DNA from: Litorilituus sp.
GTDB lineage: Bacteria > Pseudomonadota > Gammaproteobacteria > Enterobacterales > Alteromonadaceae
Assembly (NCBI GenBank): GCA_030754235.1
Contig: JASMAS010000044.1
Span: forward strand, 17,009 to 81,008
Direction: 5' to 3'
DNA: 64,000 nucleotides
Below the pieces are notes generated by a model. It was not told the DNA's origin, did no database searches, and saw only the letters and a program-made list of their open reading frames with translations. A program made the translations under genes and the position numbers. This document shows, in pieces, positions 31,159-44,539 of the stretch (positions within the stretch are counted from its first letter, which is position 1; each line of letters opens with the position of its first letter).

Positions 31159-31377
31159 ATGGCTCACGGTACAGTAAAGTGGTTTAATAACGCAAAGGGT
31201 TTTGGTTTTATTCGTCCTGATAGCGGTGGAGAAGATATCTTTGCCCACTACTCAACAATTGAAATGGATGGCTATCGCACACTAAAAGCCGGACAAGATG
31301 TCAATTATGAGTTAAACGAAGGACCTAAAGGACAGCATGCCGCTAGTATTAAACCATCAACTCCTGAAGTAGAGTAA
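31159..31377 (+). CDS. cspD: Cold-shock-domain protein CspD
   Basis: Single cold-shock domain of 72 residues with RNP1 (KGFGFIRP) and RNP2 (DIFAHYS). The segment YSTIEMDGYRTLKAGQ and the ending GPKGQHAASIKP match CspD rather than the cold-inducible CspA group. In E. coli CspD binds single-stranded DNA and inhibits replication in stationary phase. Location next to clpS is conserved. An AAGGA ribosome binding site lies about 9 bases before the ATG. A leader of up to 250 bases separates it from clpS. Confidence 0.93.
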   Translation: MAHGTVKWFNNAKGFGFIRPDSGGEDIFAHYSTIEMDGYRTLKAGQDVNYELNEGPKGQHAASIKPSTPEVE

Positions 31378-31387
31378 ATTAATCATC

Positions 31388-31420
31388 CAAAAAAACACAG
31401 CCTTTTCGCTGTGTTTTTTG
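31388..31420. terminator. Bidirectional terminator between cspD and icd
   Basis: AAAAAACACAGC, loop CTTTTC... , GCTGTGTTTTTT, starting 11 bases after the cspD stop. A run on the left and T run on the right allow it to stop transcripts from both cspD and the convergent icd gene. Confidence 0.88.
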
Positions 31421-31450
31421 GTTGTTTTTCATTTAGAAATAATATTGATA

Positions 31451-32701
31451 TTACATATGTTCAATAATACAGTCACCAAATTGCGAGCATGTTACTAAGG
31501 TAGCATTATCCATTAGACGTTCAAAGTCATAAGTTACTGTTTTAGCGCCAATAGCTCCTGACATACCTTTTAGTAACAAATCTGCAGCTTCTACCCAGCC
31601 CATATGTCTCAACATCATTTCTGCTGATAAGATAACAGAACCGGGGTTTACTTTGTTTTTTCCTGCATATTTAGGAGCAGTACCGTGAGTTGCTTCAAAA
31701 ATAGCAACTTCATCACTTAAATTAGCTCCTGGGGCAATACCTATGCCACCTACTTGTGCAGCTAAAGCATCGGAAATATAGTCGCCATTTAAGTTTAATG
31801 TGGCAATAACACTATATTCTGCTGGGCGCAATAATATCTGCTGTAACATGGCATCAGCAATGACATCTTTAATAATAATTTCTTTCCCTGTTTTAGGGTT
31901 TTTGAAACTACACCAAGGGCCACCATCAAGTAATTGAGCTCCAAACTCTTCACATGCTAACTGATATCCCCAATCTTTAAAGGCACCTTCAGTAAATTTC
32001 ATAATATTCCCCTTGTGAACTAAAGTCACAGAGTCTCTATCATTATCAATTGCATACTGAATCGCTTGACGTACCAAACGTTGGGTACCTTCTTTTGAAA
32101 CAGGCTTAATACCAATACCACACTCATCCGTAAAGCGTATTTTAGTAACACCCATTTCTTCCGTTAAGAAAGTAAGTACTTTTTCAACATCTTCACTACC
32201 TGCTTGATATTCAACACCAGCATAAATGTCTTCGGTATTTTCACGGAAGATAACCATATCAACTTCACAAGGCTTTTTAACTGGGCTTGGCACACCAGTA
32301 AACCACTGTACAGGTCGTTGACATACATATAAATCAAGAATTTGCCTGATGGCAACATTTAGCGAGCGCATGCCACCGCCAACAGGAGTGGTTAAAGGCC
32401 CTTTAATGCCAACTTTATATTCCTTAAACATATCTAACGTTTCATCAGGCAACCAAGTTTCAGAGTCATAAACTTGTGTTGCTTTTTCCCCTGCATACAC
32501 TTCCATCCAGACAATTTCTCTTTCGCCTTGATACGCCTTTTGAACAGCTGCATTGACTACTTTAATCATAGGTGGAGTAACATCAATACCAATACCATCA
32601 CCTTCAATATATGGAATGATTGGATTGTTAGGTACGAGCAACTTACCATTTGAAATGGTTATTTTTGAGCCTGAACTGGGAATCGAGATTTTACTTGTCA
32701 T
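31451..32701 (-). CDS. icd: NADP isocitrate dehydrogenase, dimeric (IDH-I)
   Basis: Homodimer-type enzyme of 416 residues, the same length as E. coli Icd. It oxidises isocitrate to 2-oxoglutarate with NADP in the TCA cycle. The substrate site [13 protein letters not shown] contains the serine that AceK phosphorylates in enterobacteria. [17 protein letters not shown] is the family signature, and the NADP-specificity region is near [14 protein letters not shown] chose the ATG at 32701 ([11 protein letters not shown]) because AAGGAG lies 8 bases upstream. An in-frame GTG three codons earlier sits on the ribosome binding site. A 7-base-pair hairpin (32726-32745) stands just before that site. The second icd gene lies 278 bases upstream. 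Confidence 0.96.
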   Translation of the reverse strand: MTSKISIPSSGSKITISNGKLLVPNNPIIPYIEGDGIGIDVTPPMIKVVNAAVQKAYQGEREIVWMEVYAGEKATQVYDSETWLPDETLDMFKEYKVGIKGPLTTPVGGGMRSLNVAIRQILDLYVCQRPVQWFTGVPSPVKKPCEVDMVIFRENTEDIYAGVEYQAGSEDVEKVLTFLTEEMGVTKIRFTDECGIGIKPVSKEGTQRLVRQAIQYAIDNDRDSVTLVHKGNIMKFTEGAFKDWGYQLACEEFGAQLLDGGPWCSFKNPKTGKEIIIKDVIADAMLQQILLRPAEYSVIATLNLNGDYISDALAAQVGGIGIAPGANLSDEVAIFEATHGTAPKYAGKNKVNPGSVILSAEMMLRHMGWVEAADLLLKGMSGAIGAKTVTYDFERLMDNATLVTCSQFGDCIIEHM

Positions 32702-32924
32702 AAAGTGCACTCCTTATTGGAAGAATTAGCATCACGCAATGCTAACGAATTTTATAAAAGAAACAGTTAGATAAATCAATGGGTATTGGTAACAAATACT
32801 CATTTACTTAACTTAAGATAGTAAATAAGTGTTATTTAAGAGTAAATTAAATTAAAAAGGCTAATTACACTAATCACTTTTCAATGATAGTAAACATTAA
32901 CACCCTGAATAAAACCTTACCACA

Positions 32925-32958
32925 TAAAAAAGGGTTAAGCTGTTAACTTAACCCTTTT
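32925..32958 (-). terminator. Intrinsic terminator of the monomeric icd gene
   Basis: On the minus strand, AAAAGGGTTAAG / CTTAACCCTTTT (12 pairs, 7-base loop) followed by T residues, 22 bases after the stop of the monomeric isocitrate dehydrogenase gene. It separates the two icd genes into different transcripts. Confidence 0.88.
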
Positions 32959-32979
32959 AGTATAACTTTTCCTTTAAGC

Positions 32980-35223
<2,244 letters not shown>

Positions 35224-35271
35224 TTAAATTAACTTTAATTGATTAACTGGCAAAATGGTTAATCTTCATTA

Positions 35272-35300
35272 TTTAACATTTATTTTCCGCGCGATATAAT
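35272..35300 (+). promoter_or_regulatory. Predicted sigma70 promoter for rluE
   Basis: TTTAAC (35272-35277), 17-base spacer, TATAAT (35295-35300). The -10 is perfect and the -35 partial. Start would be near 35307, leaving a leader of about 68 bases. Confidence 0.5.
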
Positions 35301-35374
35301 ATAGCAATTCAGGCGATAATAAAACAGCAGCACTTAAGCTCTAATCGCTTTCCTAACAAGAACTCAGGGTTATA

Positions 35375-35980
35375 ATGAAGTACATCAAAGGCAAAATAAG
35401 ACATAGGGCAAAAACCCCTTTAAAGGTACGACCAGTAATTAAAGAACGAAAACTAATACTTTTTAACAAACCATACGATGTACTTTGCCAATTTTCTGAC
35501 GAGCAAAACCGACAAACCTTAAAAGATTTCATTCCAATTAAAGAAGTTTATGCTGCGGGAAGGCTTGATAAAGATAGCGAAGGTTTATTACTATTAACCA
35601 ATGATGGTAAATTACAACATAAAATTACTCACCCCAACAAGAAAACAACTAAAATTTACTGGGTGCAAGTTGAAGGTATCCCCTGTGAAATGGATTTAAA
35701 TAAACTGCGCCACGGCATAATATTGAAAGACGGTCCGACACTACCGGCCGAAATAGAGGTAATAAATGCACCCAATATTTGGCCGCGTACACCGCCAATT
35801 AGAGAGCGAGCAAATATTCCAACAACTTGGCTTTCAATTTCAATTACCGAAGGACGTAATAGACAAGTTCGTCGTATGACAGCAAATATTGGTTTTCCAA
35901 CATTACGGTTAATTCGCTATGCCATAGGTCAATGGACTATCAATAATATAGACAGCGGTAGTTATAAAATAATTAAATAA
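35375..35980 (+). CDS. rluE: 23S rRNA pseudouridine synthase RluE
   Basis: Pseudouridine synthase of 201 residues of the RsuA/RluB/E/F group. The catalytic motif is [19 protein letters not shown] near residue 60, with the conserved Asp. The later [23 protein letters not shown] is the second group signature. There is no N-terminal S4 domain, and with this short length and the position next to mnmA this indicates RluE, which modifies U2457 of 23S rRNA in E. coli. A Lys/Arg-rich start ([13 protein letters not shown]) is typical. Confidence 0.92.
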   Translation: MKYIKGKIRHRAKTPLKVRPVIKERKLILFNKPYDVLCQFSDEQNRQTLKDFIPIKEVYAAGRLDKDSEGLLLLTNDGKLQHKITHPNKKTTKIYWVQVEGIPCEMDLNKLRHGIILKDGPTLPAEIEVINAPNIWPRTPPIRERANIPTTWLSISITEGRNRQVRRMTANIGFPTLRLIRYAIGQWTINNIDSGSYKIIK

Positions 35981-36017
35981 CTAATCGATTCTCTCTATTT
36001 AACCAAACTAATCACCG

Positions 36018-36026
36018 TGGTATAAT
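36018..36026 (+). promoter_or_regulatory. Extended -10 promoter for mnmA
   Basis: TGG followed by TATAAT (36021-36026) forms an extended -10 element. A weak TTTAAC lies 17 bases upstream. The mnmA ATG is 33 bases downstream. Confidence 0.45.
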
Positions 36027-36058
36027 TTTGCGCCTTTTTATCTAGTACTACAATGTAA

Positions 36059-37198
36059 ATGTCTGCTTCATATTCAAATATAGAAACAAAATCCCCAGAA
36101 AAAACTACTGTCATCGTGGGCATGTCCGGTGGTGTCGACTCCTCTGTATCTGCTTATTTACTAAAAGAGCAAGGATACCAAGTTCAAGGGTTATTCATGA
36201 AAAACTGGGAAGAAGATGATACGGATGAATATTGCGCTGCTGCAGATGATCTGAAAGACGCTCAAGCGATATGTGACAAGCTTGATATAAAACTACACAC
36301 CATTAATTTTGCTACTGAATATTGGGATAATGTCTTTGAATACTTTTTAGCAGAGTATAAGGCCGGCCGTACACCTAACCCTGACATCATGTGCAATAAA
36401 GAAATTAAATTTAAAGCTTTCTTAGAGTTTGCCTGCGAAGATTTAGGAGCAGACTACATTGCTACAGGACATTATGTTCAAAGAGAGTTTCGCAGTGGGC
36501 ACTGGAAAATGATCCGTGGTTTAGATAACAACAAGGATCAAAGCTACTTTCTTTACACATTAAATGAAAAGCAGCTTTCGCATACTCTATTTCCTGTTGG
36601 TCATATTGAAAAACCGGAAGTAAGAGCCATTGCAGAAAAAGCTGGTTTAATCACCCATAATAAAAAAGACAGCACAGGGATTTGTTTTATTGGTGAAAGA
36701 AAATTTAAGGACTTTTTAGGACAATACTTACCTGCTCAGCCTGGCATCATTGAATCAGCTGAAGGCAAGAAAGTAGGTAAACATGACGGTTTAATGTATC
36801 ACACCCTAGGTCAACGTAAAGGTTTGCGCATTGGTGGTCTTGCCAACGCTGGCGAAGAACCTTGGTATGTAGTAGAGAAAGACTTACTTCGTAATGTTTT
36901 GATTGTAGGTCAAGGACATAATCACCCACGTTTATTTTCAAAAGGTGTAATTGCTAACCAGTTACATTGGGTAGATCGTCAAGAGTTATCTAGTCCAATA
37001 CAATGCACAGTTAAAACCCGCTATCGTCAAGATGACGTTACTTGCACAGTAACGCCAATGTCTACCCAGACGAATGAAATAGAGTACCAAGTAGATTTTG
37101 ATGAGGCACAAAGTTCAGTAACACCCGGGCAATCGGTAGTTTTTTATCACGATGATGTCTGCCTTGGCGGCGGCATTATCAATGCCTTAATCCGTTAA
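36059..37198 (+). CDS. mnmA: tRNA-specific 2-thiouridylase MnmA
   Basis: Enzyme of 379 residues that puts sulfur on U34 of Lys, Glu and Gln tRNAs. The PP-loop is [15 protein letters not shown] near residue 21. The catalytic cysteines lie in [12 protein letters not shown] (near 109) and [12 protein letters not shown] (near 208), the normal MnmA pair. The C-terminal beta domains contain [13 protein letters not shown]. The N-terminus is about ten residues longer than in E. coli. It starts the mnmA-hflD-purB run, 26 bases before hflD, conserved in gammaproteobacteria. Confidence 0.97.
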   Translation: MSASYSNIETKSPEKTTVIVGMSGGVDSSVSAYLLKEQGYQVQGLFMKNWEEDDTDEYCAAADDLKDAQAICDKLDIKLHTINFATEYWDNVFEYFLAEYKAGRTPNPDIMCNKEIKFKAFLEFACEDLGADYIATGHYVQREFRSGHWKMIRGLDNNKDQSYFLYTLNEKQLSHTLFPVGHIEKPEVRAIAEKAGLITHNKKDSTGICFIGERKFKDFLGQYLPAQPGIIESAEGKKVGKHDGLMYHTLGQRKGLRIGGLANAGEEPWYVVEKDLLRNVLIVGQGHNHPRLFSKGVIANQLHWVDRQELSSPIQCTVKTRYRQDDVTCTVTPMSTQTNEIEYQVDFDEAQSSVTPGQSVVFYHDDVCLGGGIINALIR

Positions 37199-37224
37199 TT
37201 TTTTCTACGAGCTGTTTATATCAA

Positions 37225-37845
37225 ATGAAAGATCAAGTGATAACCTTTGCTGCTATATGTCAAGCAGCCCATTTTGTTCAACACGTTTCTCGATGCGGAC
37301 AAATTGATGATGAAAACATATCAATATTACTGAACAGTATTATCCAAACATCACCCCAAAGTACCCTAGGTGTTTATGGTAGTGAACTCATCAATATCAA
37401 AGTAGGATTAGAGCTATTAATAGAAAACTTAGGTGATAACAACAAAAACAAAATAAAAAACCCTGATTTTACACGTTATATCATTAGCTTAATCAACCTT
37501 GAACGTAAGTTAATGAAACAACCCAAGCAACTGGCACAATTAGCTAACCGAATAACAGCAACCGAACGCCAACTTGAGCATTATCCAATAACAAGTGAAA
37601 CCATAGTGTCGAGTTTTGCCAGTATTTATAGTGATATAATCAGTCCTCTTGGCGCACGAATTCAAGTTAGCGGTGAACCAACAATTTTAAAGCAAACAAT
37701 AAACCAACACAAAATTAGAGCCTTATTACTTGCGGGTATCAGAGCCGCGGTATTATGGCGACAAGTGGGTGGTAAACGTAGAACAATACTCTTTAACAGA
37801 ACAAAAATAGTAAACACAGCAAAACAATTATTAAGCACCATTTAA
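37225..37845 (+). CDS. hflD: HflD family protein
   Basis: Helical protein of 206 residues of the HflD (YcfC) family. It starts with TFAAICQAAHFVQHVSRCGQID, typical of the family, and ends with a conserved RIRALLLAGIRAAVLWRQVGG-like segment (here after NQH). In E. coli HflD is a peripheral inner-membrane protein that binds the lambda CII protein; its cell role is unclear. Placement between mnmA and purB is the strongest support. Confidence 0.93.
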   Translation: MKDQVITFAAICQAAHFVQHVSRCGQIDDENISILLNSIIQTSPQSTLGVYGSELINIKVGLELLIENLGDNNKNKIKNPDFTRYIISLINLERKLMKQPKQLAQLANRITATERQLEHYPITSETIVSSFASIYSDIISPLGARIQVSGEPTILKQTINQHKIRALLLAGIRAAVLWRQVGGKRRTILFNRTKIVNTAKQLLSTI

Positions 37846-37873
37846 TTAACTTTTAGATTTAACCTAGGAATAA

Positions 37874-39247
<1,374 letters not shown>

Positions 39248-39273
39248 CCTTAAGCCTGCTAGTCAATAATAAT

Positions 39274-39304
39274 TAAAAAAGAAGGCTTAGGTCTTCTTTT
39301 TTTA
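39274..39304. terminator. Terminator after purB
   Basis: AAAAAAGAAG, loop GCTTAGGT, CTTCTTTTTTT, 27 bases after the purB stop. The stem is mostly A-T, but the T run is good. It can also act on the opposite strand. Confidence 0.65.
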
Positions 39305-39440
39305 TCAACGCATTTAAAAACCTATTACTTTTGTAAAAAGTAGCCAACCTTCAATTAGCAGGTACTTAACAGACCGAGCAACCTCAAAAGTTTCTATTTA
39401 TCTCGGTTAAAGGGATATTTAATAGCAAGTAGATTTTTAA

Positions 39441-39535
39441 ATTAATCACTTAGCGAGAATAAATGACTAAAGGCAAGACATGGATTGAAGAGAATGGCTG
39501 TTTCCTTGTAACAATCAATAACGTACTATGTAAAC
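39441..39535 (+). repeat. Dispersed intergenic repeat, copy B
   Basis: Copy with ATTAATCACTTAGCGAG (39441), CTAAAGGCAAGACATGG (39467 on), ATTGAAGAGAATGG (39484 on) and CCTTGTAACAATCAATAACG (39504 on). It appears to be the most complete of the three and lies between purB and ubiF. The rest of the 300-base gap holds only the purB terminator. Confidence 0.6.
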
Positions 39536-39546
39536 CTATCAGCCAC

Positions 39547-40770
39547 TTATATTCCACAAGCATATTTTAATGCTTTATTTTTTATTACGCTATTTAGCAA
39601 AGGTAGCTTATTTATTGTAAATAAACTTAAATTCCTTAATACTTTAAAGATACTTGATGGGTGGCTAAAGCTTAGGTATAAAGCATCCATTGTTGTTTGC
39701 ATCAATAAATTATCTTTGCGACGCAAGTTTTCATATTCAGCTAACACCTTAGCATTATGCCAACACCTCCCGTCAGCAATTGCTAAAGCAATGACCTCTT
39801 GCAGCGCCTTCACATCTTTAAAACCTAAATTAACTCCTTGGCCTGCCATAGGGTTTATTGTGTGTGCTGCATCACCTACTAATAACACTCTTTCTTTTTG
39901 ATAACTGTTTGCATGGCGCCGAGTCAATGGAAATGCGGCTTTATCAATCACCCTAATGTCACCTAGGCGTTTAGGGAAATGAGCTAAAACCTCCATTTGT
40001 AATTGAGCGTTTGTTAGCGCTGATAACCTTTTTATTTCATCTTTGTGGTGATACCACACCAAAGAGGCATAGCCAGTACTCTGATCTTGCTTAAATTGCC
40101 TCTGCTGGATTAACGATTTCTTTGATAAGGGTAAAAAAGCAACCGGCCCTGTCGGATAAAACTGCTGCCAAGTAATATTTTGTTGTGCACATGTGGTTTC
40201 TACATTGATCAACATTGCCGATTGCTGATAATCCCAGGCCGTTACACCAATATTGATAAGTCTACGCACGTGTGAGTTGGCACCATCAGCACCGATGACT
40301 AACTTAGCGGTAACTACTTGTTGGGATAAAGTTAAAGTGACCTTAGATGAATCTTGTGCTAAATGAGTTAAATTTTCAGGGCAAAAAGAGGTAATATTGC
40401 TGTGATTGGCTATTTGTTTCCATAAAGCCAATTGAATCAGTCTATTTTCAACAATATGTCCTAAGTGCGCCTGCTCTATATCTTTGGCATTAAACTCGGT
40501 ATAGGAGAATTCTTGCTCCCAAACACCTAAACGCTCATAAGGACATGCTCGCCATTGTTTTATGTGTTGCCATGCTCCTAATTGCTCGAGCAAATATTGA
40601 GATGCTAACGAAATTGCAGAAACTCTCATGTCTAATGTTTGTTCGCTTGAAAAATGCTGTGGCTGATATTTTTCAACAACAGCAACTTGTAAGCCCTGCT
40701 CTGCTAATGCTAATGCACTAGCGGCACCTACCATACCTCCACCAATCACAACACAATCAAAATCAACCAT
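39547..40770 (-). CDS. ubiF: UbiF-type ubiquinone monooxygenase
   Basis: FAD-dependent hydroxylase of 407 residues of the UbiH/UbiF/UbiI family. The N-terminal FAD motif is VVIGGGMVGAASALALAEQG. The central VIGADGANSHVRRL and the second FAD motif RVLLVGDAAHTINPMAGQGV are characteristic. The early stretch DMRVSAISLASQYLLEQLGAW and CPYERLGVWE resemble E. coli UbiF, which hydroxylates C6 of the demethoxyubiquinone ring. Assignment among the paralogs is by similarity of these stretches. No good ribosome binding site precedes the ATG; instead a 14-base-pair inverted repeat stands 12 bases upstream. Confidence 0.85.
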   Translation of the reverse strand: MVDFDCVVIGGGMVGAASALALAEQGLQVAVVEKYQPQHFSSEQTLDMRVSAISLASQYLLEQLGAWQHIKQWRACPYERLGVWEQEFSYTEFNAKDIEQAHLGHIVENRLIQLALWKQIANHSNITSFCPENLTHLAQDSSKVTLTLSQQVVTAKLVIGADGANSHVRRLINIGVTAWDYQQSAMLINVETTCAQQNITWQQFYPTGPVAFLPLSKKSLIQQRQFKQDQSTGYASLVWYHHKDEIKRLSALTNAQLQMEVLAHFPKRLGDIRVIDKAAFPLTRRHANSYQKERVLLVGDAAHTINPMAGQGVNLGFKDVKALQEVIALAIADGRCWHNAKVLAEYENLRRKDNLLMQTTMDALYLSFSHPSSIFKVLRNLSLFTINKLPLLNSVIKNKALKYACGI

Positions 40771-40781
40771 AAATATTTTTC

Positions 40782-40824
40782 ATTAACACTCTAGAGTAAA
40801 AGAATTTTAGTCTAGAGTGTTAAT
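40782..40824. repeat. Perfect 14-bp inverted repeat before ubiF
   Basis: ATTAACACTCTAGA (40782-40795), 15-base loop, TCTAGAGTGTTAAT (40811-40824). In the ubiF mRNA it would form a stable stem 12 bases before the ATG; as DNA it could be an operator for a dimeric regulator. Confidence 0.65.
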
Positions 40825-40846
40825 GCTGTAGAGTAAACCTATTATA

Positions 40847-40955
40847 CCAAGTGATTAATTAATCACTTGGTGAGAATTAAAAGGTTTAAAGATAAGGCAT
40901 AGATAAAATAGAATGGTTATTGTCAAAATAGACAATAAAGTATGTTAGTGATTTA
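40847..40955 (+). repeat. Palindrome joined to dispersed repeat, copy C
   Basis: A perfect 24-base palindrome (40847-40870, CCAAGTGATTAA and its complement) leads directly into a degenerate copy of the dispersed repeat: ACTTGGTGAGAATTAAAAGG, TTTAAAGATAAGGCAT, ATAGAATGG, TTGTCAAAATAGACAATA. Compared with copies A and B it is the most diverged at its right end. Confidence 0.6.
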
Positions 40956-41199
40956 AAAAGCCCCTCTGGAAGTTTATTAGAGAATTGATAACGACTTAAT
41001 ACAAAAAACATAGCGTAACGATGTTTAAGTCATTTTATTTTTTCCACGCTCGCTAATGTAACACTAAGCTGAGTCATTTATTAATATATGTATTACATGA
41101 TTTTTTTACTTGATTAAGTCAATTTATTAGTTATATTTATAGTGCTTTGTTCTTAAAGCACTTAGATTACTCACTTCACAAGCTAAAAAAGGGATTATT

Positions 41200-41655
41200 A
41201 TGTCAGCAGCACAAAAAAAAGAATTAAAACTTCATGACGACATCAACATTGTTTACGATATGAAAGAAAAACCCAACAACACTCACTTAAAAGCACAAAA
41301 GGACAGAGCTGTTGTTGCTAATCTTCGGGCAGATTTAGTATTACCATCAGATAAAATATTAACAGTAGATATAGATTTTGACACCACAAGTGGCTACCAT
41401 AACAATGCAATTATGGTAATGGACGATTTTGGCCTTGAAATGATCGCCCTTGCCTTTGAAACAAAATATGGAAAGCAACATGCAGAGCAAATACGTCAAG
41501 CATGGGCGAATAAAAAACACAGTGATTCACCAAGAAAACCTACCTACCTTTTGGTGCAAAAACCAAATAACACTGAGCAATTACCCAAGGTATTTGCCGC
41601 TTGCGGCGATCAAGACCATGATGATGACAATAAAAACCCCAAAAGCATTATCTAA
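41200..41655 (+). CDS. Hypothetical protein overlapping the sensor gene
   Basis: I do not recognise this protein of 151 residues. It is soluble and highly charged. A Lys-rich start (KKELKLHDDINIVYDMKEK) leads to a central region with alternating hydrophobic residues and acidic pairs (ILTVDIDFDTTSGYHNN), then an amphipathic helix (GKQHAEQIRQAWANKKHS). The tail is Asp-rich with one Cys (ACGDQDHDDDN). No signal peptide is seen. An AAGGGA ribosome binding site lies about 8 bases before the ATG. Its last 38 bases overlap the start of the downstream sensor gene in another frame, so translation of the two is probably coupled, and the products may act together. Confidence 0.7.
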   Translation: MSAAQKKELKLHDDINIVYDMKEKPNNTHLKAQKDRAVVANLRADLVLPSDKILTVDIDFDTTSGYHNNAIMVMDDFGLEMIALAFETKYGKQHAEQIRQAWANKKHSDSPRKPTYLLVQKPNNTEQLPKVFAACGDQDHDDDNKNPKSII

Positions 41656-44419
41656 ATTATTTACATATCTTAAGTGGCAAAATAAATTGTCACTTTTTTT
41701 TGCTTTTTATATTTTTACCAGTTTTGCTGCACTAGCAAACAATACTTTAGCCATTAACACCATGGCAAACGTTAATGGTATAGTGCAAGATAAAAAAGGT
41801 TTTATTTGGTTAACTAGCCAAGGCGGTATCACTCGCTATGATAGCAAGCAAACCATTACCTTTTCATCAAATAACCCGGCGTGGCCACTACCTTTTAATT
41901 GGTTACATGATGTGGCCATTGATAAAGAACACTTTTTACTCGCCAGTGAAAAAGATGGATTATGGCATTTCGACCCTGATACAGGACAGGCCAAGAAAGT
42001 AGTCACGGATATTGAGCGTAAAAGTTTATACGACGTAGCCAGTTTCCAAGGGAATTACTATATTAGTACCCGTGATAAGTTATATCGTTACCAAGTAAAC
42101 ACTCAAAAAACACACCTAATTGATGACAATATAAAAATAAAAGAAATAGTTCATAATGACCGGCATGTTTATATCTCTAGCAAAAAAGGCTTATACCAAG
42201 TAAACAACAACAAATTAACACAGTTACTTCCAGAGCCCATCATTGCTATTACAGCTCTGTCTTCTGGCGTTATTGCCATAACAGAAAGCCGTATTTATTT
42301 TTTAGATCACTTAGGTAATAAATCCTCAGTAGTATCATCAGAAAATATTTATGCCGTAACAAAAGAGTATCATAGTGATAACTTTTTTACGGTTAGTAGC
42401 CAAGGTATTATCAATAAATTTTCAGGAAAAACCCTAGAGAGCCTTTCACATAAATTTGGTAATACTAAGCCGGTCAGAATAAGAAGCTTTTTACAAGACA
42501 GTTCAGGTGTTTTATGGTTAGTCAGTACTCAAGGCATAGAGCAGTTAATAGAAAGCACAATCAAAAACACCCCTAAGATATTTGATATTAGTATCAATGC
42601 CAATAAAGTGGCATTGCATGGTGATGACATTATCATGGGCAGTTATGGCGCAGGCTTACAAAATTTTAAGAGCGCTGTTTTCACAAAAGATATCAACAAA
42701 AACTTCACTAACAAAGCGTTGCGCATATCAAAAATTAAAACAATTAATAACACTTTATACATTGCCACCTTTGATGGCTTATGGCAACTTGATAAAAGCA
42801 GCCAACAAGTCAGTAAAGTAGACTTCCCTGAGAATGATAAATTGATTCTCGTTATGGTTCAAAAGGATAATTTACTTTATTTGGGCACCAACAACAACGG
42901 GCTCTACATCTATGATTTAACGACAAAAACGCTTATAGATAATATAACGGTTAAACAAGGCTTAAGCACAAGTGAAATTATCGACGTATTACCTCTCAAT
43001 AGCGGCAAAACTTGGTTAGCTACTTCAACGGGTATTGATATTATTGAGAACAATAATAAGAGTATTAAAAATTTAAAACTACCTATTGCAAGCAAAGTTA
43101 TTTCTTTAATAGAAGTTGATAATAAAATTTTTGCCTCAACGCTAGGGGATGGCGTTTTGGCGTTTAATAATCAAGGTGATGTACTAGCACATTTTGGTCA
43201 AGGTTTTCTTTTTAGCCGCATGTTGCTTGTGCATGATGAAGTTTGGGTTTCAGGTAGACCTGGGTTATATCGATTCAACCCAAAGAACTACCAACTGAGT
43301 ATGATAGAAAATACCGGACAATATTTTTTTGTTGGCAGTAATTTGATACATAACAATATTGTTTATGCCTCTCATTACGGTGGTATTTTATCGTTAGATT
43401 TAACTTCAGAAAAACCATTTCACCCTAAAACATACATCAGTAAGACCACTATTTCTGGTAAATCATATTTATTAAATAAGTCCATTAATATCAATAGTGG
43501 TAATGACGTCATCACACTTGATTTGGCTAGTTTAGATTATCGTCCAGGAGTCAAGAAACAGTTTCGCTATCGTTTAAACAATAGTGTTTGGAATTATATT
43601 AACGACAACCAACTCACCTTAACAGGCTTAGCTTCAGGACAATATAATATTGAGATAATGGCGACAAATAGCTTAGGGCAATGGAGCAATCATAAAGCTT
43701 ATACAGAAATAAACGTTGCCTTCCCTTGGTACTGGACACCAAAAATTCGCATTACCTATGTTCTAATACTCTTTTCCAGCATATTACTGGTAACTTGGCT
43801 ATTCTATTTGCGCAGTAAATCAATTAGCTACGTCCATGACGTTTTAAAAAGAGACATCAATAGCTATACTAAAATTAGCATGCAAGTGAAAAGAAACTTA
43901 ACCCTAGCCCAAGAATTAATAAACCAAGGTGATACTCAAAGGTGTACTTCATTATTAACTCAATGTCTTGATGATCTAGACAGTCAACATGCTTCATCTG
44001 AGCCAAATAGCCTAGATGGGAATCCCCTCTCGTTGGCTATTCCTTTTCTCGGTGAATATTTACAACATAAATATCAAGTCAACTTAAGCTATCAACTTAA
44101 TATTGACGAAAAAACGCTAGCTTATGAACTTCAAGCAGACTTATATCGCGCTACATTTGAAGCAATATCATACGCTATTACCAAAGGCAGTGGCCGTAAT
44201 TTTAAAGTAAAAATGCAAACTTTAAAGAGCAAAGTGTGGTTAAACATTTATGATGATGGTGATAGTTTTATCAATTTTAATAATAAGTTCCACTTTGATA
44301 TTTCAATGTATTATATTCGTCAAATCACCAATAAATATAGAGGCTCAATAAATACCTTCAACGAGCAAAATAACGGTAGTCAACTCGTGTTAAGTCTGCC
44401 CTTAAATCAACATTATTAA
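41618..44419 (+). CDS. Beta-propeller sensor with degenerate kinase-like domain
   Basis: Membrane protein of about 933 residues. A signal peptide or anchor (about 20-40, LSLFFAFYIFTSFAALA) is followed by a long periplasmic part made of two-component-regulator propeller repeats (for example GIVQDKKGFIWLTSQGGITRY, DSSGVLWLVSTQGIEQL). Then come a Y_Y_Y domain (about 660-720) and one membrane helix (about 725-748, ITYVLILFSSILLVTWLFY). The cytoplasmic end of about 185 residues resembles a histidine-kinase ATPase domain but is degenerate. The N-box has EAISYAITKG with Tyr in place of the conserved Asn, and the G1 box reads YDDGDS. No clear phosphoacceptor histidine region is present. Three in-frame ATGs (41618, 41621, 41624) all lie inside the preceding gene. 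Ligand and output are unknown. Confidence 0.8.
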   Translation: MMMTIKTPKALSKLFTYLKWQNKLSLFFAFYIFTSFAALANNTLAINTMANVNGIVQDKKGFIWLTSQGGITRYDSKQTITFSSNNPAWPLPFNWLHDVAIDKEHFLLASEKDGLWHFDPDTGQAKKVVTDIERKSLYDVASFQGNYYISTRDKLYRYQVNTQKTHLIDDNIKIKEIVHNDRHVYISSKKGLYQVNNNKLTQLLPEPIIAITALSSGVIAITESRIYFLDHLGNKSSVVSSENIYAVTKEYHSDNFFTVSSQGIINKFSGKTLESLSHKFGNTKPVRIRSFLQDSSGVLWLVSTQGIEQLIESTIKNTPKIFDISINANKVALHGDDIIMGSYGAGLQNFKSAVFTKDINKNFTNKALRISKIKTINNTLYIATFDGLWQLDKSSQQVSKVDFPENDKLILVMVQKDNLLYLGTNNNGLYIYDLTTKTLIDNITVKQGLSTSEIIDVLPLNSGKTWLATSTGIDIIENNNKSIKNLKLPIASKVISLIEVDNKIFASTLGDGVLAFNNQGDVLAHFGQGFLFSRMLLVHDEVWVSGRPGLYRFNPKNYQLSMIENTGQYFFVGSNLIHNNIVYASHYGGILSLDLTSEKPFHPKTYISKTTISGKSYLLNKSININSGNDVITLDLASLDYRPGVKKQFRYRLNNSVWNYINDNQLTLTGLASGQYNIEIMATNSLGQWSNHKAYTEINVAFPWYWTPKIRITYVLILFSSILLVTWLFYLRSKSISYVHDVLKRDINSYTKISMQVKRNLTLAQELINQGDTQRCTSLLTQCLDDLDSQHASSEPNSLDGNPLSLAIPFLGEYLQHKYQVNLSYQLNIDEKTLAYELQADLYRATFEAISYAITKGSGRNFKVKMQTLKSKVWLNIYDDGDSFINFNNKFHFDISMYYIRQITNKYRGSINTFNEQNNGSQLVLSLPLNQHY

Positions 44420-44539
44420 TAAGCTCGAAATACGCCTCAATTTAATATAAAATACGTCTCTTTTTGTCTATGGGGCCAGGTTTACCTGCTCAGACAAGTG
44501 ATTTCTATTCACAGATATAATGCGTAAAGAGTGAAGTAA

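Larger units (their letters stand above)
40771..41199. other. Intergenic region between ubiF and the unknown gene at 41200
   Basis: About 430 bases. Contains the two palindromic elements and repeat copy C listed separately, and a possible promoter for the next gene: TTGATT (41110-41115), 16 bases, TATATT (41132-41137). No further gene is visible. Confidence 0.45.

Noticed and set aside
36747..36941. Antisense open frames inside mnmA and many other genes
   Set aside because: They lie opposite well-supported genes, lack ribosome binding sites and have no recognisable protein features.
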